In this document: positions 55,301 to 64,000 of the stretch, piece after piece
Numbering within the stretch: position 1 is the first letter of the stretch
How the letters are laid out: every line of letters starts with the position of its first letter
Assembly (NCBI RefSeq): GCF_002575655.3
Contig: NC_053039.3
Span: 243,142,622 to 243,206,621 of the forward strand
Reading direction: 5' to 3'
From: Aegilops tauschii subsp. strangulata
Lineage: Eukaryota; Streptophyta; Magnoliopsida; Poales; Poaceae
Length of the DNA: 64,000 nt
Notes under the pieces: model-generated
What the model was told of the DNA's origin: nothing
Databases searched by the model: none
Seen by the model: the letters and a program-made list of their open reading frames with translations, nothing else
Translations under genes and position numbers: made by a program

Positions 55301-57386
55301 CAGTGACCGTTCCCCTCATTACAGAAGCACTTAGTCTCGGGTTTGGGTTCAACCTTGGGATTCTTCACTAGAGCAGCAAACGATTTGCTGTTTCATGAAG
55401 TATCCCTTTTGCCCTTGCCCTTCTAGAAACTAGTGGTTTTACTAACCATCAACAATTGATGCTCCTTCTTGATTTCTACTTTCGCGGTGTCAAACATCGC
55501 GAGTTGCTCAAGGATCATCATCTATCCTTGATATTTATAGTTCATCACGAAGCTCTAATAGCTTGGTGGCAGTGATTATGGAGAACCATCACTATCTCAT
55601 CTGGAAGATTAACTCCCACTCAATTCAAGCGATTGTGGCACTCAGACAATCTGAGCACACGCTCAACGATTGAGCTTTTCTCCCTTAGTCTGCAGGCTTA
55701 AGAAACTTGTCAGAGGTCTCATACCTCTTGACGTGGGCACTAGTCTGAAATCCCAATTTCAGTTTTCGGAACATCTCATATGTTCTGCGGCGTTTCAAAA
55801 CCGTCTTTGGTGCCACAATTCTAAACCGTTAGCAATACGCACTGAACTATCACGTAGTCATCAAAACGTGTATGTCAGATGTTTCGCAACATCTACAGAC
55901 GACGCTGAGGTTCAGCACACCGAGCGGTGCATTAAGGACATAAGCCTTCTGTGCAGCAATGAGGACAATCCTTAGTTTACGGACCCAGTCCGCATAATTG
56001 CTACTACCAACTTTCAACTAAATTTTCTCTAGGAACATATCTTAAGCAGTAGAACTAAAACACAAGCTATGACATAATTTGCAAAGACCTTTTGACTATG
56101 TTCATGATAATTGAGTTCATCTAATTAATGAATGAACTCCCACTCAGATAGACATCCCTCTAGTCATCTAAGTGATACATGATCCGAGTCAAACTAGGCC
56201 GTGTCCGATCATCACGTGAGACGGACTAGTCATCATCGGTGAACATCTCCATGTTGATCGTATCTTCTATACGACTCATGCTCGACCTTCCGGTCTCTTG
56301 TATTCTGAGGCCATGTCTGTACATGCTAGGCTCGTCAAGTCAACCTAAGTGTTTTGCATGTGTTCCGAGGCCATGTCTGTACATGCTAGGCTCGTCAACA
56401 CCCGTTGTATTCGAACGTTAGAATCTATCACACCCGATCATCACGTGGTGCTTCGAAACAACGAACCTTCGCAACGGTGCACAGTTAGGGGGAACACGTC
56501 TCTTGAAATTTTAGTGAGGGATCATCTTACTTACTACCGTCGTTCTAAGCGAATAAGATGCATAACATGATAAACATCACATGCAATCAAATAGTGACAT
56601 GATATGGCCAATATCATTTTGCTCCTTTGATCTCCATCTTCGGGGCACCATGATCATCTTTGTCACCGGCATGACACCATGATCTCCATCATCATGATCT
56701 CCATCATCATGATCTCCATCATCATGATCTCCATCATTGTGTCTTCATGAAGTTGTCACGCCAACGATTACTTCTACTTCTATGGCTAACGTGCTTAGCA
56801 ATAAAGTAAAGTAATTTACATGGCGTTATTCAATGACACGCAGGTCATACAAAAAATAAAGACAACTCCTATGGCTCTTGCCGGTTGTCATACTCATCGA
56901 CATGCAAGTCGTGATTCCTATTACAAGAATATGATCAATCTCATACATCACATATATCATTCATCACATCTTCTGGCCATATCACACCACAAGGCACATG
57001 CTGCAAAAACAAGTTAGACGTCCTCTCATTGTTGTTGCAAGTTTTTACGTGGCTTGTATAGGTTTCTAGCAAGAACGTTTCTTACCTACGTAAGACCACA
57101 ACGTGATATGCCAATTTCTATTTACCCTTCATAAGGACCCTTTTCATTGAATCCGTTCCGACTAAAGTGGGAGAGACAGACACCCGCTAGCCACCTTATG
57201 CAACTAGTGCATGTCAGTCGGTGGAACCTGTCTCACGTAAGCGTACGTGTAAGGTCGGTCCGGGCCGCTTCATCCCACAATGCCGCCGAAACAAGATAAG
57301 ACTAGTAGCGGTAAGAAGAATTGGCAACATCTACGCCCACAACTTCTTTGTGTTCTACTCGTGCATAGAAACTACGCATAGACCTA
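52303..57386 (-). pseudogene. Angela 2 gag-pol polyprotein, degraded
   Basis: Element order on the minus strand mirrors Angela 1. The leader holds four perfect copies of a 15-base unit CATGATCTCCATCAT (56678-56737). Gag remnants lie at about 56000-55400 and the protease DTG at 55180-55172. Pre-integrase and integrase remnants lie at 54850-53891 (LEPKADICIFIEYPKQLG). RT remnants lie at 53722-53100 and RNase H to about 52500. The RT active site reads YVND at 53163-53152 instead of YVDD. Stops and frameshifts break every domain, and the longest piece is about 117 codons. Confidence 0.85.
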
Positions 57387-57400
57387 GCTCATGATGCCAC
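57387..57400 (-). promoter_or_regulatory. Primer binding site of Angela 2
   Basis: On the minus strand GTGGCATCATGAGC directly follows the 5' LTR, identical to the corresponding bases in Angela 1. Confidence 0.65.
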
Positions 57401-59190
57401 TTTTGGGTAACGTAGCAGAAATTCAAAATTTTCTACGCATCACCAAGATCAATCTATGGAGTAATCTAGCAACGAGGGGAAGGGGAGTGCATCTACATAC
57501 CATTGTAGATCGCGATGCGGAAGCGTTGCAAGAACGCGGATGAGGGAGTCGTACTCGTAGCGATTTAGATCGCGGTTGATTCCGATCTGAGCACCGAAGA
57601 ACGGTGCCTCCGCGTTCAACACACGTGCAGCCCGGTGACGTCTCCCACGCCTTGATCCAGCAAGGAGAGAGGGAGAGGTTGGGGAAGACTCCATCCAGCA
57701 GCAGCACGACGGCGTGGTGGTGATGGAGGAGCGTGGCAATCCCGCAGGGCTTCGCCAAGCACCGCGGGAGAGGAGGAGGAAGAAGAGGGGTAGGGCTGCA
57801 CCGAAAGAGAGACGTTCTCGTGTGTCTTGGGCAGCCCAAACCTCAACTGTATATAGGGGGGGAGGGGGCTGCGCCCCCTTAGGGTTTCCACCCCCAAGAG
57901 GAGGCGGCCAGCCCTAGATCCCATCAAGGGGGGCGGCCAAGGGGAGGAGAGGGGGGGCGCCCCACTAGATGGGCCCTAAGGCCCATCTGGACCTAGGGTT
58001 TGCCCCCTCCCACTCTCCCATGCGCCTTGGGCCTTGGTGGGGGGGGGGGGCGCACCAGCCCACCTGGGGCTGGTCCCCTCCCACACTTGGCCCACGCAGC
58101 CTTCTGGGGCTGGTGGCCCCACTTGGTGGACCCCCGGGACCCTCCCGGTGGTCCCGGTACATTACCGATTTCACCCGAAACTTTTCCGGTGACCAAAACA
58201 GGACTTCCCATATATAAATCGTTACCTCCGGACCATTCCGGAACTCCTCGTGACGTCCGGGATCTCATCCGGGACTCCGAACAACATTCGGTAACCACGT
58301 ACATACTTTCCCTATAACCCTAGCGTCATCGAACCTTAAGCGTGTAGACCCTACGGGTTCGGGAACCATGCAGACATGACCGAGACGTTCTCCGGTCAAT
58401 AACCAACAGCGGGATCTGGATACCCATGTTGGCTCCCACATGTTCCACGATGATCTCATCGGATGAACCACAATGTCGGGGATTCAATCAATCCCATATG
58501 CAATTCCCTTTGTCTATCGGTATGTTACTTGCCCGAGATTCGATCGTCGGTATCCCGATACCTTGTTCAATCTCGTTACCGGCAAGTCTCTTTACTCGTT
58601 CCGTAACTCACATCATCCCGTGATCAACTCCTTGGTCACACTGTGCACATTATGATGATGTCCTACCAAGTGGGCCCAGAGATACCTCTCCGTTTACACG
58701 GAGTGACAAATCCCAGTCTCGATTCGTGCCAACTCAACAGACACTTTCGGAGATACCTGTAGTGCACCTTTATAGTCACCCAGTTACGTTGTGACGTTTG
58801 GTACACCCAAAGCATTCCTACGGTATCCGGGAGTTGCACAATCTCATGGTCTAAGGAAGTGATACTTGACATTAGAAAGGCTCTGAGCAAACGAACTACA
58901 CGATCTTGTGCTAGGCTTAGGATTGGGTCTTGTCCATCACATCATTCTCCTAATGATGTGATCCCGTTATCAACGACATCCAATGTCCATGGTCAGGAAA
59001 CCGTAACCATCTATTGATCAACGAGCTAGTCAACTAGAGGCTTACTAGGGACATGGTATTGTCTATGTATCCACACATGTATCTGAGTTTCCTATCAATA
59101 CAATTCTAGCATGGATAATAAACGATTATCATGAACAAGGAAATATAATAATAACCTATTTATTATTGCCTCTAGGGCATATTTCCAACA
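57401..59190 (-). repeat. 5' LTR of Angela 2
   Basis: This copy is nearly identical to 50511-52302 and starts TGTTGGAAATATGCCC on the minus strand at 59190. Its inner end reads ACCCAAAA where the canonical end is CCCCAACA, so both end dinucleotides of the family have drifted at this edge. Confidence 0.92.
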
Positions 59191-59658
59191 GGGCCCACCT
59201 GCATGGGGGGGCCCACCAGCCCCCTCCACCCCTATATATAGTGGGGAGGCGCATGGGAGCAGCACCCCAAGCCCTGGCGCCTCCCTCCCTCCGGTGACAC
59301 CTCTTCCTCCCCGCTTGCGCTTGGCGAAGCCCTGCCGGGATCCCGCTACTTCCACCACCACGCCGTCGTGCTGCTGGATCTCCATCAACTTCTCCTCCCC
59401 CCTTGCTGGATCAAGAAGGAGGAGACGTCCCCGCTCCGTACGTGTGTTGAACGCGGAGGTGCCGTCCGTTCGGCGCTAGGATCATCGGTGATTTGGATCA
59501 CGACGAGTACGACTCCATCAACCCCGTTCTCTTGAACGCTTCCGCTCGCGATCTACAAGAGTATGTAGATGCACTCCTCCCCTCTCGGTGCTAGCATCTC
59601 CTAGATTTATCTTGGTGATACGTAGGAAAATTTTGAATTTCTGCTACGTTCCCCAACA
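59191..59658 (+). repeat. 3' LTR of Angela 1, second part
   Basis: The sequence resumes with GGGCCCACCTGCATGG after Angela 2 and runs to CGTTCCCCAACA at 59658. The TATATATA box lies at 59233-59240. Joined to 49448-50510, this LTR is about 205 bases shorter than the 5' copy. Confidence 0.9.
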
Positions 59659-59663
59659 TGATC

Positions 59664-61604
59664 CTTGTTGTACACACTTTTTGAGAGGGACACACATTAA
59701 TCATGAATTTGTTAGAATACTCTTTGTGCTTCACTTATATCTTTTGAACTAGGCAGTTGCTCCAGTGCTTCACTTATATCTTTTAGAGCACGACGGTGGT
59801 TATATTCTGAAGAAATTGGTGAACTCTCATGATTCACTTATATTATTTTGAGAGTATTATAAATATTATGGCAATTTGCTTGGGTTATGAATTTAGTCCT
59901 AATATGATGGGTATTCAAGAGGGATATAATAAAATATTTCATGAAGATCATTGAAAATATGAAAAGTTTGATTCCTTGGAATTGTTTTGAGATATAAAGA
60001 TGGTGATATTAGAGTCATGCTAGTGAGTAATTGTGGTTTAGTAAGAATACTTGTGTTAAGGCTTATGATTCCCGAAGCATGCACGTATGGTCTCTCGTTA
60101 TGCGATGAAATTGCAGCATGATTTATTTTTGATTGTATTCCTTATGAGTGACGGTCGGGGACGAGCGATGGTATTTTCCTACCAATCTATCCACCTAGAA
60201 GCATGCGTAGTAGTACTTTGCTTCGAGGGCTAATAAACTTTTGCAATAAGTACGTGAGTTCTTTATGAATAATGTTGAGTCCCATGGATTATACACACTC
60301 TCACCCTCCCACCTTTGCTAGCCACTCTAATACCGCGCAACTTTCGCCAGTGCATTAAACCCTCCTTATACCTTTTCTCAAAACAACCACCATACCTACC
60401 TATTATGGCATTTTCATAGCCATTCCGAGATTAATTCCCATGCAACTTCCACAATTCCGTTTTATTATGACATATACCATCATTGTCATATTGCTTTGCA
60501 TGATCATATAGTTGACATAGTATTTGTGGCTTGGCCACCATTCATATTTTTTTATACATGCCACGCTAGATCATTGCACATCCCGGTATACCACCAGAGG
60601 CATTCATATAGAGTCATATTTTGGTTCTAGTATCGACTTGTAATTCTTGAGTTGTAAGTAAATAAAACTGTGATGATCATCATTTTTAGAGCATTGTCCC
60701 ATATGAGGAATATAAAATAAAATAAAAAAGAGGCCAAAGTGCCCAATAAGAAAGAGAGGCCAAAGTGGCCAACAAAAAGAGAAAAAAAGAGAAAGAAAAA
60801 AATAAAAAAATGAGAGAAAAAGAGAGAAGGGACAATGTTACTATCCTTTTCCACACTTGTGCTTCGAAGTAGCACCATGTTCTTCATGATAGAGAGTCTC
60901 CTATTTTGACAGTTCATATTTTACTAGTGGGAATTTTTCATTATAGAAGTTGGCTGGCATATTCCAATGACGAACTTCCTCAAATGCCCAAGGTCTTCAT
61001 GAGCAAGCAAGTTGGATGCACAGCCACTTAGTTTTCTTTTTGAGCTTTCATACACTTATAGCTCTAGTGCATCTGCTGCATGGCAATACCTACTCACTAA
61101 CATCGATATTAGTTGATGGGCATCTCCATAGCCTGTTAATTTGCCTAGTTGATGTGAGAATTTCTTTCTCCTTTTTGTTTACTACCACCTTCTATTCCAC
61201 CCATAGTGTTATATCCATGGCTCACGCTCATGTATTGCGTGAGAGTTGAAAAATCTGAGGCGCATTAAAAAGTATGAACCAATTACTTGGCTTGTCATCA
61301 GGGTCGTGCATGATAAATACTTTGTGTTAAGAAGATGGAGCATGACAAGATCATATGATTTTGTAGGGATAACTTTCTTTAGCCATGATATTTTGAAAAG
61401 ACATGATTGCTTTTTGTATGCTTGAAGTATTCTTGTTTTTATGTCAATATTAAACTTTTGTTTTGAATCTTATGGATCTAAATATTCATGCCACATAAAA
61501 GAAAGATTACTTGATAAACATGTTAGGTAGCATTCCACATTCAAAATTATGTTTTTTATCATTTACCTACTCGAGGACGAGAAGGAATTATTCTTGGGGA
61601 TGCT
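59664..61604 (+). other. 3' internal region of element F
   Basis: No supported gene. At 60730-60830 a purine-rich stretch contains GAGGCCAAAGTG twice, then long A/G runs. The end GGAATTATTCTTGGGGATGC before the LTR at 61605 is the likely polypurine tract region. TGATC at 59659-59663 is the right target duplication of Angela 1. Confidence 0.65.
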
Positions 61605-63176
61605 TGATACGTCTCCAACGTATCTATAATTTTTTATTGTTCCATGCTATTATAGTATCCATCTTGGATGTTTTATATGCATTATTATGCTATTTTATAT
61701 CATTTTTTGAGACTAACCTATTAACCTAGTGCCAAGTGACAGTTGTTGTTTTTCCTTGTTTTTGTCTTTACAGAAAATCAATACCAAACAAAGTCCAATC
61801 GGAACGAAACTTTTTGAGGAGTTTTCTTGGACCAGAAGACATCCAGGAACCTTTGGGAGGAGGTCAGAGGGGCCACCAGTTGGTGAAAATCTCAGAGGGC
61901 GCGCGCTGGGGGGGTGTTCTTGTGGGCCCCCTTATGCTCCTCTAACCCTAAACTTTCTGCTATAAATACCCAAATATTCCCCGTAGACTAGAGGGCACAC
62001 CAAAAACACTTCTCCACCGCCGCAAGCTTCTGTTCTCATGAGATCCCATCTTGGGGCCTTTTCCGGTACTCCGCCAGAGGGGGATTCGATCACGGAGGGC
62101 TTCTATATCAACCTTGCCGCCCTTCCGATGATGTGTGAGTTGTTTACCACGGACCTACGGGTCCATAGCTAGTAGCTAGATGGCTTATTCTCTCTCTTTG
62201 ATCTTCAATACAATGTTCTCCTCGATGTTCTTGGAGATCTATTCAATGTAATCTTCTTTCGCAGTGCGTTTGTTGAGACCCGATGAATTGTGGATTTATG
62301 ATCAGATTATCTATGAATATTATTTGAGTCTTCTCTGAGCTCTTTCATGCATGACTAAGATAGCTTTGTATTTCTCTCCGTTCTGTTGATTTGGTTTGGC
62401 CAACTAGATTTATTTTTCTTGCAATGGGAGAGGTGCTATGTAGTGGGTTCAATCTTGCGGTGCTTATTCCGAGTTACAGAAGGGGTCATGACATGTATTT
62501 GTATTGTTGCCACAAAGGATAAAAAGGTGGGGTTTGTTCATATTGATTGGATCTATCCCTCTACATCATGTCATCTTGCTTAAGGCCTTACCCCGTTCTT
62601 GTTAACTTAATACACTAGATGCATGATGGATAGCGGTCGATATGTGGAGTAATAGTAGTAGATGCAGGCAGGAGTCGGTCTACTTGTCATGGACGTGATG
62701 CCTATATTCATGATCATTTTCTTAGATATCATCATAACTATGTGCTCTTCTTTCATTTGCTCAACAATAATTTGTTTACCCATCGTATGCTGTCTTTCAA
62801 GAGAGAAGGCTCTAGTGAAAACTGTGCCCCCCGGGTCTATCTTTTATCATATTATTTTCAGATCTACAAAACCAAAAATAAAAAAAATACCTGGCTGCAA
62901 TTTATTTACCTTTACTTTATTTTGCACTTTTACTTATTTTTATACCTATCTCTATCAGATCTCATCCTTGCAAGTAACCATTAAGGGATTGACAACCCTT
63001 TTTCGCGTTGGGTGCAAGTATTTGTTTGTTTGTGTATGCGCAATCATTCGGGACTTGTGTGTTCCTCCTACTGGATTGATACCTTGGTTCTTAACCGAGG
63101 GACATACTTATCTCTACTTTGCTGCATCACCCTTTCCTCTTCAAGGGAAAGACCAACACAAGCTCAATAAGTAGCA
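61605..63176 (+). repeat. 3' LTR of element F
   Basis: The LTR is about 1.57 kb and begins TGATACGTCTCCAACGTATC. The long G run of the first copy is reduced here to GGGGGGG near 61910-61916. It ends AAGTAGCA at 63176. Confidence 0.85.
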
Positions 63177-63446
63177 TGCTCCATCGCACACGACTATTAT
63201 ATGGCACTCGTCTGCCATACATAACACCATCGCACACGATTCCCAAACAATTACCATGTGCAATAATGTGTTATCACAAACGGTTTAGGAGCCCCTTCGC
63301 ACAAATACAAGCGTTGCAAATCGTCTGCGATTTGTTGTGTATCACTGATGGTTGCGGTATGAGTGACATGTGCTTTACGTTCGGGATCACACATGTTTCC
63401 TGAACAATTTACGAGTGGGATTGCATTTTGCATTGGGCACGGTTTC

Positions 63447-63771
63447 CTATAAGATCTCATGTGCGATAAGAAAATTAAAATCATGAGTGATACATAGCTT
63501 GGCAAGAGTATTTGCACAAGCCCATTTGGTTGCTTTGATCTTCCTTGTAGTGAGCTTTTGGAACTTTTTCCTTACTCCACGATTGGTGAAGACGATCCCC
63601 TGAGTGAAAACTTGTTGTGGTTGTGCGGTGGATGAAATTGAATCACCGTGTACGTGAGAAGACCTCACTGTAAACATCTAGAAAACAATATTCTATTCCA
63701 ACATAATGAAACAATAATGATCCTACGGTACTCACATTATCATACTCCTCTAAAAACATTAAGAAATCCAT
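63447..63771 (-). CDS. Putative two-exon gene inside the CACTA-like element
   Basis: On the minus strand ATG 63771 opens a 12-codon exon (MDFLMFLEEYDN), followed by a GTGAGT donor at 63735. An acceptor TTTTCTAG ends at 63678, and an open frame of 76 codons follows (63677-63447). The second exon is Ser/Thr-rich, then basic (RGVRKKFQKLTTRKIKATKWA). The implied intron is only 58 bases, short for a plant, so the model may be wrong and exon 2 could start at its own ATG. A CT-rich leader with TTTTGCCCCCATCTCTCTC lies upstream to the window end. I do not recognise a domain. Position suggests an accessory CACTA gene whose 3' end runs into the subterminal repeats. Confidence 0.35.
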
Positions 63772-64000
63772 GCCAAACTCAAGTTTGAATAAAAAAATAT
63801 GCATCTCCTAGTCATGGCAATGCTACGCATGTAGAACACGGATTCATGAAAAATAAGTTGGGATCGGAGGAGAAACATACCGTAGATCGATCACACAGAA
63901 GGATTCGAACTGAGAACACACAAGTAGAGAGATCGGGTGTAGTTTTTCTAGGGTTTTGAGAGGTTTGGAGGAAGAAGAAAAGAGAGAGATGGGGGCAAAA

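Larger units (their letters stand above)
50511..59190 (-). mobile_element. Copia element Angela 2, inserted in the Angela 1 3' LTR
   Basis: The element is 8680 bases long in minus orientation, with LTRs of 1792 and 1790 bases. A perfect GGGCC target duplication flanks it (50506-50510 and 59191-59195). The left terminal dinucleotide reads TT instead of TG. The two LTRs differ at about twenty positions by eye, close to 1 percent, so this is the younger insertion. The polyprotein is nevertheless broken, so it probably moved with helper proteins or decayed fast. Confidence 0.93.
42544..59658 (+). mobile_element. Copia element Angela 1 (BARE-1/WIS/Angela class), split by Angela 2
   Basis: The LTR start TGTTGGAAATATGCCCTAG and end CGTTCCCCAACA are characteristic of this Triticeae family. 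Flanks TCATC (42539-42543) and TGATC (59659-59663) form a five-base duplication with one change. The internal region 44273-49447 keeps the gag-protease-integrase-RT order but is full of stops and frameshifts. The 3' LTR is interrupted by Angela 2 at 50511-59190. By eye the LTR pair differs at about 30 positions over ~1.5 kb, more than the Angela 2 pair, as nesting requires. Confidence 0.93.
39053..63176 (+). mobile_element. Gypsy-type LTR element F, non-autonomous, hosting two Angela elements
   Basis: LTRs at 39053-40629 and 61605-63176 flank the element. The flanks TGCCC (39048-39052) and TGCTC (63177-63181) form a five-base duplication with one later change. The tRNA-Asp primer site follows the 5' LTR. 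After removing the nested Angela elements the internal region is only about 3.85 kb, with a broken gag-like frame and long non-coding parts. No protease, RT or integrase was seen. The LTR start TGATACGTCTCCAACGTATC (second copy) is common in wheat Gypsy families; I do not assign one. Confidence 0.83.
38691..64000 (-). mobile_element. Probable CACTA element carrying element F, right end outside window
   Basis: The left terminus is proposed at CACTGGTACATCAAGCTGC (38691), followed by a CCACGACGGAGTTTTAAACC phrase. Subterminal words such as GTGTGCGATA, GTATGCGATG and CGCATGCACACAC fill 38750-39052. The same motif set (CATCGCACACGA, CGCACACGATTC, TGTGCGATAAG) resumes right after element F at 63180-63480. 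A minus-strand gene-like region then follows. Element F therefore appears to have inserted in the subterminal repeat zone. The far terminus and transposase domain are not in the window. A non-CACTA DNA transposon with similar repeats is the alternative. Confidence 0.5.

Overview
This is a repeat-dense window from a Triticeae-type grass (wheat, Aegilops, rye or barley class). The call rests on two BARE-1/WIS/Angela-type Copia elements with the LTR start TGTTGGAAATATGCCCTAG, on three Gypsy elements primed by tRNA-Asp or of the TGATACGTCTCC LTR class, on Harbinger, Stowaway and CACTA DNA transposons, and on grass-like promoters. I see no prokaryotic genes, rRNA, complete tRNA gene or CRISPR. Family names come from memory and were not searched.

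Layout. 1-12.3 kb is a four-level nest: a MITE-like sequence (271-12043) holds a PIF/Harbinger transposon (493-11985, TSD TAA). That holds a non-autonomous LTR element D on the minus strand (1405-10599, TSD CCGTC), which holds a second minus-strand Gypsy element C (4813-8296). 12.27-22.55 kb is an Athila-like Gypsy element E on the plus strand, arranged LTR-internal-LTR-partial internal. It has gag, a protease and an Athila ORF1-like reading frame, but no reverse transcriptase or integrase. 22.55-38.7 kb is the low-repeat island. It contains a strong promoter with a first exon and a long T-rich intron-like tract without coding sequence. It also holds two small intact genes for secreted peptides (31311-31496 plus; 37361-37636 minus), LINE remnants and a CACTA end. 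From 38691 to the window end is a probable CACTA element holding Gypsy element F (39053-63176). F holds Angela 1 (42544-59658), whose 3' LTR is split by Angela 2 in the opposite orientation (50511-59190).

No retrotransposon here looks autonomous. Stops, frameshifts and lost catalytic residues were read directly: the protease Asp is Val in E, and the reverse transcriptase YVDD is YVVN in Angela 1 and YVND in Angela 2. The host sequences most worth following are the two small secreted-peptide genes and the transcription-unit-like tract at 22.5-30.2 kb. The most striking structural signals are the GCGGTACTACCGC inverted-repeat array in element D, GC-rich hairpins upstream of several LTR TATA boxes, a ~17 kb inverted arrangement of the two Angela elements, and two tiny poly(A) insertions with perfect target duplications.
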